Assembly: GCA_910579705.1 (NCBI GenBank)
Contig: CAJTUI010000008.1
Span: 6,797-70,796, forward strand
DNA from: an uncultured Christensenella sp.
GTDB taxonomy: Bacteria > Bacillota > Clostridia > Christensenellales > Borkfalkiaceae
Direction of reading: 5' to 3'
Length of the DNA: 64,000 bases
The translations under genes were made by a program, and so were the position numbers. Positions 57,464-64,000 of this stretch are shown piece by piece (position 1 is the stretch's first letter; each line of letters opens with the position of its first letter). The notes beneath the pieces are model-generated. The model had not been told where the DNA came from. It was given only the letters and a program-made list of their open reading frames with translations, and searched no databases.

Positions 57464-58161
57464 AACGTTTTATATGGTCGGCGGCCGTAGCTCTCGTCTG
57501 GGCCGTGCCCTGCGCCATAAGGCTGTGGCTCGCGTACGATCTGTACGCTTTGGCCTGTTACGCGGCGATAATACTCGCTTTGCCGTTCTGCTCGTTAATG
57601 CACGAGCTGGGGCATATGCTCTTCGGCGCGTTCGTTAAAATAAAGGCTGTGCCAAAATTTTCGCTCTTCGGTTCGTCAAGCGTTAAAATTATCCCGAAAG
57701 CCGCGGACAACCTGAAAAGGCGGCTGATAGTCACAGCAAGCGGCGGGCTTGCCGTGAACGCGCTGTTTGCGTTAGTGGGAATTATAGGCCTGATTTTCAC
57801 GCAATGCGTGTTTCTGTGCGTGTTTTTACCCGCCTCGGCATACCTGTTGTATCTCAACGGCGAGGCGGCGCTGTTGCCCGACGGCAAGACCGACGGGCTT
57901 GTGATAAGCGAGCTGAGGCGCGACACGGACGAGGCGAAGGTTACGCTGGCCGTGTTAAAGGCGCAGGCGCTGTTGCTCGGCGGCGCGGAGATCGGCGGAC
58001 TGGACGAGGAGCTTTTGTTTAATCTCCCCGTAATCCGCGAGGACGACCCCGCATTCATTTCGCTTATGCAGTTGCGTTACGAATACCGCAAGGCGCGCGG
58101 CGAGGAGCGGGAGGCGGAGGAGTGCCGAATAAGACTGGAAGAAATCAAAAAATATCTGTAA
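57460..58161 (+). CDS. site-2-type (M50) membrane metalloprotease-like protein
   Basis: A 233-aa membrane protein with the zinc motif HELGH (residues about 48-52) in the second hydrophobic stretch (LPFCSLMHELGHMLFGAF) and a later NGEAALLPDGKTDG that fits the Asp-containing third zinc ligand motif of S2P proteases. Four hydrophobic segments in all (about 7-25, 29-50, 85-108, 112-130). Family members cut membrane-bound regulators, for example SpoIVFB on pro-sigma-K. The catalytic motifs suggest a working protease; the substrate is unknown. The soluble C-terminal tail is charged. It overlaps ppx and ends at a terminator. Confidence 0.82.
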   Translation: MKRFIWSAAVALVWAVPCAIRLWLAYDLYALACYAAIILALPFCSLMHELGHMLFGAFVKIKAVPKFSLFGSSSVKIIPKAADNLKRRLIVTASGGLAVNALFALVGIIGLIFTQCVFLCVFLPASAYLLYLNGEAALLPDGKTDGLVISELRRDTDEAKVTLAVLKAQALLLGGAEIGGLDEELLFNLPVIREDDPAFISLMQLRYEYRKARGEEREAEECRIRLEEIKKYL

Positions 58162-58165
58162 ATAT

Positions 58166-58201
58166 AAAACCTGCGGGCGTTTTAAAACGACCGCAGGTTT
58201 T
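58166..58201. terminator. bidirectional terminator between the M50-like gene and the minus-strand genes
   Basis: AAAACCTGCGG pairs with CCGCAGGTTTT around an inner CGTTTTAAAACG palindrome, with T runs both ways. Confidence 0.88.
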
Positions 58202-58203
58202 TG

Positions 58204-58356
58204 TCAGCTTATTCTGTAAAGTTTACCGAAACAGTTGGGGCAGATTCTTCCCCAAAGCTCGGCCTTGGTCTTGCAGACGTGGTTTCCGCAAGTTCCGCAC
58301 TCGAAGAAATTTTCGTGTATATCGAAGGAGTCAAAGCCGCAGTTAAATTTATCCAT
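58204..58356 (-). CDS. tiny zinc-ribbon protein, function unknown
   Basis: A 50-aa frame 15 nt after the GDSL gene stop, ending 3 bp from a terminator. It holds two Cys pairs (CGTC near residues 20-23 and CPNC near 39-42) with additional Cys6 and Cys28 and a His at 26: a compact zinc ribbon. No Shine-Dalgarno is visible before the ATG, so translation would rely on coupling to the gene upstream. The clustered Cys/His pattern and the exact fit between neighbouring stop and terminator support a real gene. I recognise no family. Confidence 0.6.
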   Translation of the reverse strand: MDKFNCGFDSFDIHENFFECGTCGNHVCKTKAELWGRICPNCFGKLYRIS

Positions 58357-58371
58357 ACGCTTATTTTGCGC

Positions 58372-59751
58372 TCAATCGAAATAACTATTCAGCAGCTCGA
58401 TAAACAGCGGCGTAAACACCTGCGCGTATCCTTCCTTTTGCGGGTGCAGGTTGTCGCCCTGCATATAGGAGGTCATCTTTATATAATCGGCGTTATACAG
58501 GTCGAGCACGGAAAGACTGTCCGCCCATTTTTCTTCAAGTTCCTTCAAGGTCCCGTTCACGTACTGTCCGTATTCCCTGTACTTGCCCCAGCCCTCGCCC
58601 AGCGGGCAGGCGTAAATAACCGTTCTGGTATCGGGCGAAACTTCTTTGACTTTCGCTATTATGTATTCCAGCGCGCCCGTGACCGTTCGCCTGTCGAATC
58701 CGTCCGAATCCACCCCGTCGGAAATCTCGCCGAGAGGCACGTTATTGTAAAAATCGTTGGTGGACAGCTGTACGACCAGCACGTCGGGCAGGTTTTCAAG
58801 ATTAAGCCGCGAAAGCCTTTCCGCGTACGAATCGCTCCGCCCGTTTACGATTGCGAGGTTTGTTCCCGAAATAGCCTCTTTAACGCAATCCCCGCCCGTA
58901 AGCAGCGCGGTCATCTCCGCGAACGAAGTCCCGTCGGTATTGCCGCCGTGTCCGCGCGTTACGGAAGAGCCGAGGTAGTATATTGTCTTGCCCGCAAGCG
59001 GGTGACTGTAATTGTTTGTATAACCTTTAAGCTCCGTGGTTTCCGCTTTGAAAGTCCTGAACGCGTTGGTGCAGGGGTGGGAGAACGAGCCTACGTTCGT
59101 CATTGTAACGAACGGTCTGCCCGATACGGCGCAAATCTTGCGCGTAAGCTCGCGCGAGGCCGTCGCACCGTCCACCGCCATACGGTTGCCTTGGTTGATA
59201 TTTACTCTGTCAAAACTCTGCGGCTGACCGCCGTCCACGCTAAGCGTGTATTCGCCGTCGTATTTTATAGTATACGAATGCTCTGCGGACATCGTTTCAA
59301 GCGGAACATTCCAGCAGTAATTTGCATAGGTGTCGCCAACGCAAACGCCCATAAATAAAACTTTGTTGGGCCCGTTCACGCCGAAATAAATTCTGCCGTT
59401 GGGGTCGTTGGCAAGACTGTTTAAAAACTGCCCGCCGCCCTCGCCGTCGGGCATAAGCACGCCGCCGAACGAAACGCTCCATTCCGCATTTTTACCGAAA
59501 GGCAGTACGACCGCCTTGTCCAGTTCCAGCACGGCGGAATTAAGCGTAAGTCCGTCCGTATCGTCGGCCTCGCCGTTCAAAACGATGTAATCGTCGTTTA
59601 AAATATCGTACGCTTTCTTTGCGGGCTTTTCCTCTTCCTGAGGCGGAGGAGTTTCGGGTTTCGGCTTGTCGTTCCCGCCGCAGGCCGCAAACGCGGTGGC
59701 CGTGCCCGCGGCGCACAGCGCAACCGCAACGGCGCGTAAAAATCTGTTCAT
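58372..59751 (-). CDS. SGNH/GDSL-type hydrolase lipoprotein
   Basis: A 459-aa exported lipoprotein (signal peptide ending AFAAC, Cys24; then a Pro/Glu-rich linker PKPETPPPQEEEKP). The ATG at 59,751 follows AGAGG by 7 nt. A jelly-roll-like N-terminal domain (about residues 45-235) precedes an SGNH hydrolase domain with YYLGSSVTRGHGG (nucleophile Ser), LSTNDFYNN (Asn block) and DNLHPQKEGY (Asp/His). Such two-domain proteins deacetylate or de-esterify plant and microbial polysaccharides; the substrate is unknown. It has its own promoter and is followed by the small zinc-ribbon gene. Confidence 0.85.
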   Translation of the reverse strand: MNRFLRAVAVALCAAGTATAFAACGGNDKPKPETPPPQEEEKPAKKAYDILNDDYIVLNGEADDTDGLTLNSAVLELDKAVVLPFGKNAEWSVSFGGVLMPDGEGGGQFLNSLANDPNGRIYFGVNGPNKVLFMGVCVGDTYANYCWNVPLETMSAEHSYTIKYDGEYTLSVDGGQPQSFDRVNINQGNRMAVDGATASRELTRKICAVSGRPFVTMTNVGSFSHPCTNAFRTFKAETTELKGYTNNYSHPLAGKTIYYLGSSVTRGHGGNTDGTSFAEMTALLTGGDCVKEAISGTNLAIVNGRSDSYAERLSRLNLENLPDVLVVQLSTNDFYNNVPLGEISDGVDSDGFDRRTVTGALEYIIAKVKEVSPDTRTVIYACPLGEGWGKYREYGQYVNGTLKELEEKWADSLSVLDLYNADYIKMTSYMQGDNLHPQKEGYAQVFTPLFIELLNSYFD

Positions 59752-59790
59752 TTTCAACCTCTTATAAAATTTTTTTATTACCTTTACGTA

Positions 59791-59819
59791 ATTATACAAC
59801 ATAAAAAATCAAAAATCAA
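59791..59819 (-). promoter_or_regulatory. promoter of the GDSL lipoprotein gene
   Basis: On the minus strand: TTGATT (59,814-59,819), 17-bp spacer, TATAAT (59,791-59,796). Confidence 0.75.
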
Positions 59820-59899
59820 TAACTTTTGAAAAATCGTTTTTCCGCGGTCCGAAACCTTTTTGAAATCGCCGTGAATTTTGAAAATTTTACGCCATATAA

Positions 59900-59928
59900 T
59901 TGCATTTGATTATATAATATGGTATAAT
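59900..59928 (+). promoter_or_regulatory. promoter of gyrBA
   Basis: TTGCAT (59,900-59,905), 17-bp spacer, TATAAT (59,923-59,928). Confidence 0.72.
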
Positions 59929-59971
59929 AAAAATGCGAAAAATCAATCAATTGAAAAAGAGGTTTTTTAAA

Positions 59972-61897
59972 ATGTTCGGAAAAGTAAAATCCAGTTACGA
60001 CGCCAACAGTCTTAAAGCGTTGAAGGGGCTTGAACCCGTAAGGGAGCACCCCGGAATGTACATCGGACCTACCGACGAAAAAGGTCTGCACTGCCTTGTC
60101 AGGGAAGTTATAGACAACTCCATTGACGAGGCTCTTGCGGGTTTCTGCGACAAAATAGAGGTTGTTATCACAGAGGACGGCTCCTGCTCCGTAAAGGATA
60201 ACGGCAGAGGTATCCCCACGGGCATCAACAAGGAGGAGGGTATCAGCGGCGTAGAGCTTGCGCTCACCAACCTCAACGCGGGCGGTAAGTTCGGCGGCGG
60301 CAACAAGGCGGGCGGCTATAAAATTTCGTCGGGCTTGCACGGCGTCGGCGTGTCCTGCGTAAACGCGCTTTCGGATACTCTCGTTGCGGAAGTTTGTCAG
60401 GACGGACATATCCACCGTCAGGTCTATCACTGCGGCATTCCAGAAACCAAACTTAAAGCAGTCGGCAAGACCACTGAAACGGGCACGACCATCACGTTCC
60501 ACCCCGACGCGACGGTATTCGAAACTATCGATTTCAATTACGACACCCTTAAAACTCTTTTAAGGGAGCTGTCCTATCTCAACAAGGGCCTTACGCTCAC
60601 GCTTACGGACAAGCGCGCGGGCAGGGAACGCGCGGACGTGTTTTGTTACGAGGGCGGCGTCGTACACTTTATAGAGGATATAAACAAGGGCAAGAACGTC
60701 CTTTTCCCCAAGCCCGTTTACTTCGAGGATTCCGAGGGCGACGACAAGTTCCTTGAAATCGCAATCCAGTACAACGACGGCTATAACGAGCAGATTTTCC
60801 CGTTCTCGAATAATATCCGCCAGCCCGACGGCGGAACGCACCTCGACGGGTTCAAGGCCGCGCTTACAAAGGTAATCAACGACGCGGGCAGGAAACTCAA
60901 CATACTCAAAGAAAACGTAAAGCTTTCGGGCGAGGACGTGCGCGAGGGCATTACCGCGGTCGTTTCCGTGAAGATAGCAGACGCGCAGTACGAAAGCCAG
61001 ACCAAGAGCAAGCTGTGCTCCACGTACGTCAGGAGCTTTGTGCAGAAAGCCGTAACAGAAAAGTTCGGTATGTATCTCGAAGAGCACCCCTCCGAAACGA
61101 AAGAGCTGATTATGCGCTGTCTTACTGCTCAGCGCGCGAGAGAGGCGGCGAGGCTGGCGCGCGAGGAAACGCACCGCAAGGGCGTTCTGGAAAGCACCAA
61201 ACTCCCCGGCAAGCTTGCGGACTGCTCCGATAAACGGCCCGAGCTTTGCGAAATTTACATTGTCGAGGGCGACAGTGCGGGCGGCACGGCGAAACAGGGC
61301 AGGGACAGGCGTTTTCAGGCGATACTTCCGCTCCGCGGCAAGATACTCAACGTTGAAAAGGTAAGGATAGACCGCGCTCTCGGCAACGAAGAGATTAAGG
61401 CTATGATTACGGCGTTCGGTTGCGGCATACAGGAAAACTACGACGAAAGCAAACTGCGTTACGACAGAATTATAATTATGACCGACGCGGACGTAGACGG
61501 TTCGCACATAAGAATATTGCTTTTGACTTTCTTTTTCAGGTATATGCGCCCGCTTGTCGAAAACGGACATATCTACGCGGCACAGCCGCCCCTTTACAAG
61601 GTGTCGGGAAAGGGCATACCCGAAACCTATCTGTACGACGACAAGGCGCTTGAAGAGTTCAGAAACACCTATAAGGGCAAGTTCGAGTTACAGCGTTATA
61701 AGGGCCTCGGCGAAATGAACAAGGAACAGCTTTGGGAAACGACTATGGACCCCGCGAGAAGGACGCTTGTCAGAATTAACGTCGAAGACGCGGTTGAGGC
61801 CGATAAATATTTCTCGCTTCTGATGGGCGAGCAGCCCGAACTCAGAAGGCAGTTTATAGAAGACAATGCAAAGCTCGTCGAAGAGCTGGATATATAA
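59972..61897 (+). CDS. gyrB: DNA gyrase subunit B
   Basis: A 641-aa type II topoisomerase ATPase. The ATG at 59,972, nine nt after AAAGAGG, begins MFGKVKSSYDANSLKALKGLEPV; the frame extends upstream but without homology. GHKL ATPase motifs EVIDNSIDEALAG, VKDNGRGIPTG and GLHGVGVSCVNAL, then the transducer domain, then the Toprim domain with VEGDSAGGTAKQGRD and MTDADVDGSHI, and the C-terminal YKGLGEMNKEQLWETTMDP. It lies 10 nt before gyrA. The partner's GyrA-box supports gyrase rather than topoisomerase IV. Confidence 0.93.
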   Translation: MFGKVKSSYDANSLKALKGLEPVREHPGMYIGPTDEKGLHCLVREVIDNSIDEALAGFCDKIEVVITEDGSCSVKDNGRGIPTGINKEEGISGVELALTNLNAGGKFGGGNKAGGYKISSGLHGVGVSCVNALSDTLVAEVCQDGHIHRQVYHCGIPETKLKAVGKTTETGTTITFHPDATVFETIDFNYDTLKTLLRELSYLNKGLTLTLTDKRAGRERADVFCYEGGVVHFIEDINKGKNVLFPKPVYFEDSEGDDKFLEIAIQYNDGYNEQIFPFSNNIRQPDGGTHLDGFKAALTKVINDAGRKLNILKENVKLSGEDVREGITAVVSVKIADAQYESQTKSKLCSTYVRSFVQKAVTEKFGMYLEEHPSETKELIMRCLTAQRAREAARLAREETHRKGVLESTKLPGKLADCSDKRPELCEIYIVEGDSAGGTAKQGRDRRFQAILPLRGKILNVEKVRIDRALGNEEIKAMITAFGCGIQENYDESKLRYDRIIIMTDADVDGSHIRILLLTFFFRYMRPLVENGHIYAAQPPLYKVSGKGIPETYLYDDKALEEFRNTYKGKFELQRYKGLGEMNKEQLWETTMDPARRTLVRINVEDAVEADKYFSLLMGEQPELRRQFIEDNAKLVEELDI

Positions 61898-61907
61898 GGA
61901 GTGACGT

Positions 61908-64000
61908 ATGGCTAAAAAGAACACCAGCGCGGAGCTGACCGAAGAATTCAGACAAACTCTTGCTATGACAAAAATGCTCGATGTCGAGGTCGACGAAGAG
62001 CTGAAAAAATGCTTTATCGCCTATGCAATGGCCGTCAACGTATCCCGTGCCATTCCCGACGTAAGGGACGGTTTAAAGCCCGTACACAGGCGTATACTCT
62101 ATTCAATGCACGAACTCGGACTGTATTCCGACAAAGCGTTCAGAAAATGCGCGCGTATCGTCGGTGACTGTCTAGGTAAATATCACCCCCACGGCGACAC
62201 TTCCGTCTACGACGCGCTTGTAAGGCTTGCGCAGGATTTCTCCATTAACTTCCCGCTCGTAGAGGGCCACGGTAACTTCGGCTCGGTCGACGGCGACCCC
62301 GCCGCGGCTATGAGATATACGGAGGCAAGGCTTTCGAAACTGTCCTCCGAAATGTTGCGCGATCTGGACAAGGAAACCGTTGATTTCTATCCCACGTTCG
62401 ACGATACCGGTATGCAACCCACCGTTCTGCCGTCGCGTTTCCCCAATATGCTTGTAAACGGCTCTGACGGTATCGCGGTCGGTATGGCGACCAACATTCC
62501 CCCGCACAACCTCGGCGAGGTTATAGACGGCGTTATCGCAATGATAGACAATCCCGAAATAGACGTCGACGGGCTTATGCAGTACATTCCCGCGCCCGAC
62601 TTCCCGACAGGCGCGCTGATTATGGGCAGGAGCGGTATCAAGCGCGCGTATAAAACGGGCAGGGGCAGTATCACTATCCGTTCGCGTTGCGAGGTGGAAG
62701 AGTTCAAGAGCGGTAACAATACCCGTACCAGAATCATCGTAACCGAAATTCCCTATCAGGTCAACAAGGCCAAGCTTATCGAAAATATGGCCGACCTTGT
62801 TAAGGACAAGAAAATTGAGGGCGTTTCGGACATCCGCGAGGAATCCGACAGAGACGGTATGCGTATCGTTATAGAGCTTAAAAAGGACGCCAATCCTCAG
62901 GTTGTTTTAAACACGCTGTACAAGCACACCAACTTACAGATTTCCGACGGACTTATAATGCTCGCGCTTGTGGACGGCACGCCGCGCACGCTCAATTTGA
63001 GGGAGTTCATATATTACTATCTCGAACACCAGAAAGAAATCATTACCCGCCGCACCAAGTTCGACCTTGCCAAAACCGAGGAGCGCGCGCATATTTTGCG
63101 CGGCCTCGTAATCGCTCAGGCGAGCATAGACGAGGTTGTCGAAGTGTGCCGTAACGCAACCGATAAAGCCGATTGCGTCAAAAAACTTACCGATAATTTT
63201 GAACTTGACGAAAGACAGGCGACCGCGGTTGCCGAGCTCAGGCTTTACAGGCTTTCCCACCTCGAAGTCGACAAGCTCAAGGACGAGCTTGCCCAGCTAG
63301 AAGCGACTATCGCGGATTTGAAAGACATTCTCGCCCGCGAATGCCGCGTGCTCGAAATCATTAAAAACGACCTTCTCGAAATCAAACGCAAGTATCCCTC
63401 AGAGAGAAAGACGGAGATTGCCGTTGATTTCGACGGAGAGATTGTAGACGCGGATTTGATACCCGTCGAGCAGGTTGTTATATCAATGACCCATACGGGT
63501 TACGTAAAGAGATTGCCCGTGTCTGAATACCGCGCCCAGAACCGCGGCGGCAAGGGCATTACCGCGCACCGCCCCAAGGAAGAGGATTTTGTCGAGAGTA
63601 TGTTTGTATGCTCCTCGCACGACGATATTCTTCTTTTCTCCGATATGGGCAAGGTATACCGTATCAAGGCCTATGAGATACCCGAGGCGACGCGTATCGC
63701 GCGCGGCAGGGCTATCGTAAACATAGTGCAGATAGCTCAGGACGAAAAAATCAACACGCTTATGCCCGTACAGCACGGCCAGCACGGCAGCATAGCGTTT
63801 GCAACCAGAAAGGGCCTGATTAAAAAGACCAGACTGAGCGAGTTCGCGCGTATCAACAAGAACGGTAAAATCGCAATCAAGCTCAACGAAGGCGACGACC
63901 TGATGTCGGTTGTGCTCACTACGGGCCGCAGCGAGCTTATGATTGCGTCGCGTTCGGGCAAGTGCATACGTTTCTCCGAACAGGATATACGCTCTATGGG
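61908..64000 (+). CDS. gyrA: DNA gyrase subunit A (3' end outside window)
   Basis: DNA-cleaving subunit of gyrase, 697 codons visible and open at the window end. AAGGAGTGACGT precedes the ATG at 61,908. The catalytic Tyr lies in PAAAMRYTEAR, the quinolone region reads HPHGDTSVYDAL (Thr where E. coli has Ser83, Asp87-equivalent kept). The C-terminal domain carries the GyrA-box-like QNRGGKG (about 63,538-63,558), which marks gyrase rather than ParC. Blades of the C-terminal beta-pinwheel follow. Co-transcribed with gyrB. Confidence 0.95.
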   Translation, partial: MAKKNTSAELTEEFRQTLAMTKMLDVEVDEELKKCFIAYAMAVNVSRAIPDVRDGLKPVHRRILYSMHELGLYSDKAFRKCARIVGDCLGKYHPHGDTSVYDALVRLAQDFSINFPLVEGHGNFGSVDGDPAAAMRYTEARLSKLSSEMLRDLDKETVDFYPTFDDTGMQPTVLPSRFPNMLVNGSDGIAVGMATNIPPHNLGEVIDGVIAMIDNPEIDVDGLMQYIPAPDFPTGALIMGRSGIKRAYKTGRGSITIRSRCEVEEFKSGNNTRTRIIVTEIPYQVNKAKLIENMADLVKDKKIEGVSDIREESDRDGMRIVIELKKDANPQVVLNTLYKHTNLQISDGLIMLALVDGTPRTLNLREFIYYYLEHQKEIITRRTKFDLAKTEERAHILRGLVIAQASIDEVVEVCRNATDKADCVKKLTDNFELDERQATAVAELRLYRLSHLEVDKLKDELAQLEATIADLKDILARECRVLEIIKNDLLEIKRKYPSERKTEIAVDFDGEIVDADLIPVEQVVISMTHTGYVKRLPVSEYRAQNRGGKGITAHRPKEEDFVESMFVCSSHDDILLFSDMGKVYRIKAYEIPEATRIARGRAIVNIVQIAQDEKINTLMPVQHGQHGSIAFATRKGLIKKTRLSEFARINKNGKIAIKLNEGDDLMSVVLTTGRSELMIASRSGKCIRFSEQDIRSM

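Noticed and set aside
59752..59971. Replication origin near gyrBA
   Set aside because: No dnaA, dnaN or recF gene and no DnaA-box cluster was recognised; the gap holds two divergent promoters only.
60560..61570. 336-codon minus-strand frame within gyrB
   Set aside because: Antisense shadow of highly conserved GyrB coding sequence.

Overview
The window looks like a chromosomal segment of an anaerobic, endospore-forming clostridium-type Firmicute. The evidence is the sporulation genes spoIIAA-spoIIAB-sigF, sigH, cwlD and yabP-yabQ, the SCIFF peptide with its radical-SAM maturase (a Clostridia hallmark), hemZ and mrnC, strong Shine-Dalgarno sites, and TTGACA-17-TATAAT promoters. GC content is moderate to high, with GCG/CGC-rich coding. 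Placement below the class Clostridia is not claimed. No rRNA, tRNA, CRISPR array, transposase or prophage was seen.

Region 1 (1-19,260) is an accessory carbohydrate locus. It opens with the two ATPases of an oligopeptide-type ABC importer. Next come a two-TM peptide, a parallel beta-helix lipoprotein, two Ig-like lipoproteins and a GH32-like enzyme, then a transglutaminase-like orphan. A minus-strand LacI regulator and GH38 alpha-mannosidase face a plus-strand operon of PfkB kinase, class II aldolase, D-lyxose/D-mannose-type isomerase, aldose-epimerase-like protein and a second GH32-like enzyme. Four copies of one palindrome (TGACAACGTTGTCA, one with a mismatch) tie these genes into a LacI regulon. 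One copy lies inside the mannosidase coding sequence. The simplest reading is mannoside cleavage, isomerisation of the freed sugar to a ketose, phosphorylation and aldol cleavage, without mannose-6-phosphate isomerase.

Region 2 (19,260-23,100) holds poorly characterised genes: a two-gene membrane operon divergent from a TetR regulator with overlapping promoters, a CxxC membrane protein, and a NYN/OST-HTH putative RNase.

Region 3 (23,200-27,450) holds the spoIIA operon (forespore sigma-F control), an aminotransferase, a ferritin, and a DegV protein behind a perfect 20-bp operator-like palindrome.

Region 4 (27,600-43,500) is a long housekeeping run: ruvCAB, queA, a duplicated intergenic element, tgt, yajC, a TIGR04086 membrane protein, the SCIFF precursor and maturase, secD-secF, recJ, relA and hemZ. 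By motif comparison SecD and SecF both appear to have lost the charged residues of the proton relay, which is the most unusual protein-level observation here.

Region 5 (43,600-64,000) carries rpsO, pnp, cwlD, mrnC-rlmB-sigH, dnaX-ybaB-recR, gpsA, typA followed by a truncated SDR gene, yabP-yabQ-divIC-like, ppx, an M50-type protease, a GDSL lipoprotein with a tiny zinc-ribbon gene behind it, and gyrB-gyrA (gyrA runs off the end).
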